DNA of 5,139 nucleotides from Tissierellia bacterium. GTDB taxonomy: Bacteria; Bacillota; Clostridia; Tissierellales; Dethiosulfatibacteraceae. The notes beneath the pieces are model-generated. The model did no database searches, was not told the origin of the DNA, and worked only from the letters and a program-made list of their open reading frames with translations. Made by a program: the position numbers and the translations under genes. The stretch is taken from positions 1-5,139 of the forward strand of contig SKID01000221.1 of the NCBI GenBank assembly GCA_007116605.1. The letters run 5' to 3'. Of this stretch, positions 5,126 through 5,139 are shown piece by piece (position 1 is the stretch's first letter; the number at the start of each line of letters is the position of its first letter).

Positions 5126-5139
5126 ATGATGAGTTTTGC
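5126..5139 (+). CDS. Start of a further gene, truncated by the window edge
   Basis: Two adjacent ATG codons (5126 and 5129) follow the SD GAGGTG (5118-5123), which sits 2 nt and 5 nt from them respectively. The second is better spaced. The visible protein is M(M)SF plus one incomplete codon, so no product can be named. The strong promoter immediately upstream supports it as a real gene. Confidence 0.65.

Overview
The window is low-GC, AT-rich bacterial DNA with strong Shine-Dalgarno sequences, TAA stops, one GTG start, a Gram-positive-style lipoprotein and UGG-only tryptophan codons. It uses the standard bacterial code, not a mycoplasma code. This points to a Firmicute (Bacillota), probably a clostridial or related lineage. 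The species cannot be named from the sequence alone.

Layout, all genes on the + strand. (1) Positions 1-321 are the 3' part of a small one-helix membrane protein resembling the DUF4342 type, closed by a short hairpin/T-run terminator that overlaps its stop codon. (2) Positions 322-844 hold no long ORF. They carry a cluster of inverted repeats: a potentially structured RNA block at 366-491 that ends in a second terminator-like hairpin, a GC-richer foldable patch at 489-624, and a consensus -10 box at 716-721 whose -35 region is covered by an imperfect palindrome. Next comes an unusual translation-initiation region: a strong SD, an 11-codon leader ORF and a 7-bp stem, just before the next gene. 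(3) Positions 845-4978 form a tight three-gene cluster (gaps of 36 and 27 nt, no terminator between). It encodes a membrane-anchored MutS-family ATPase, a small lipoprotein, and a secreted/membrane serine hydrolase of the beta-lactamase/PBP4* type with four C-terminal transmembrane helices. (4) Positions 4979-5139 hold a weak terminator, a palindrome, a perfect consensus promoter (TTGACA-N17-TATAAT), an operator-like inverted repeat and the first codons of another gene.

Working together: all three products of the central cluster are predicted to sit at the membrane or outside it. The MutS-like protein keeps the ATPase domain but has membrane helices where mismatch-recognition modules would be, so a classical mismatch-repair role is unlikely. 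The most reasonable inference is an uncharacterised cell-envelope operon pairing a cytoplasmic membrane-bound ATPase with an extracytoplasmic lipoprotein and an active-site-serine hydrolase. The sequence does not show the substrate or the physiological role. The strongest items for a second look are this gene combination and the hairpin/leader-ORF arrangement at the MutS-like start.
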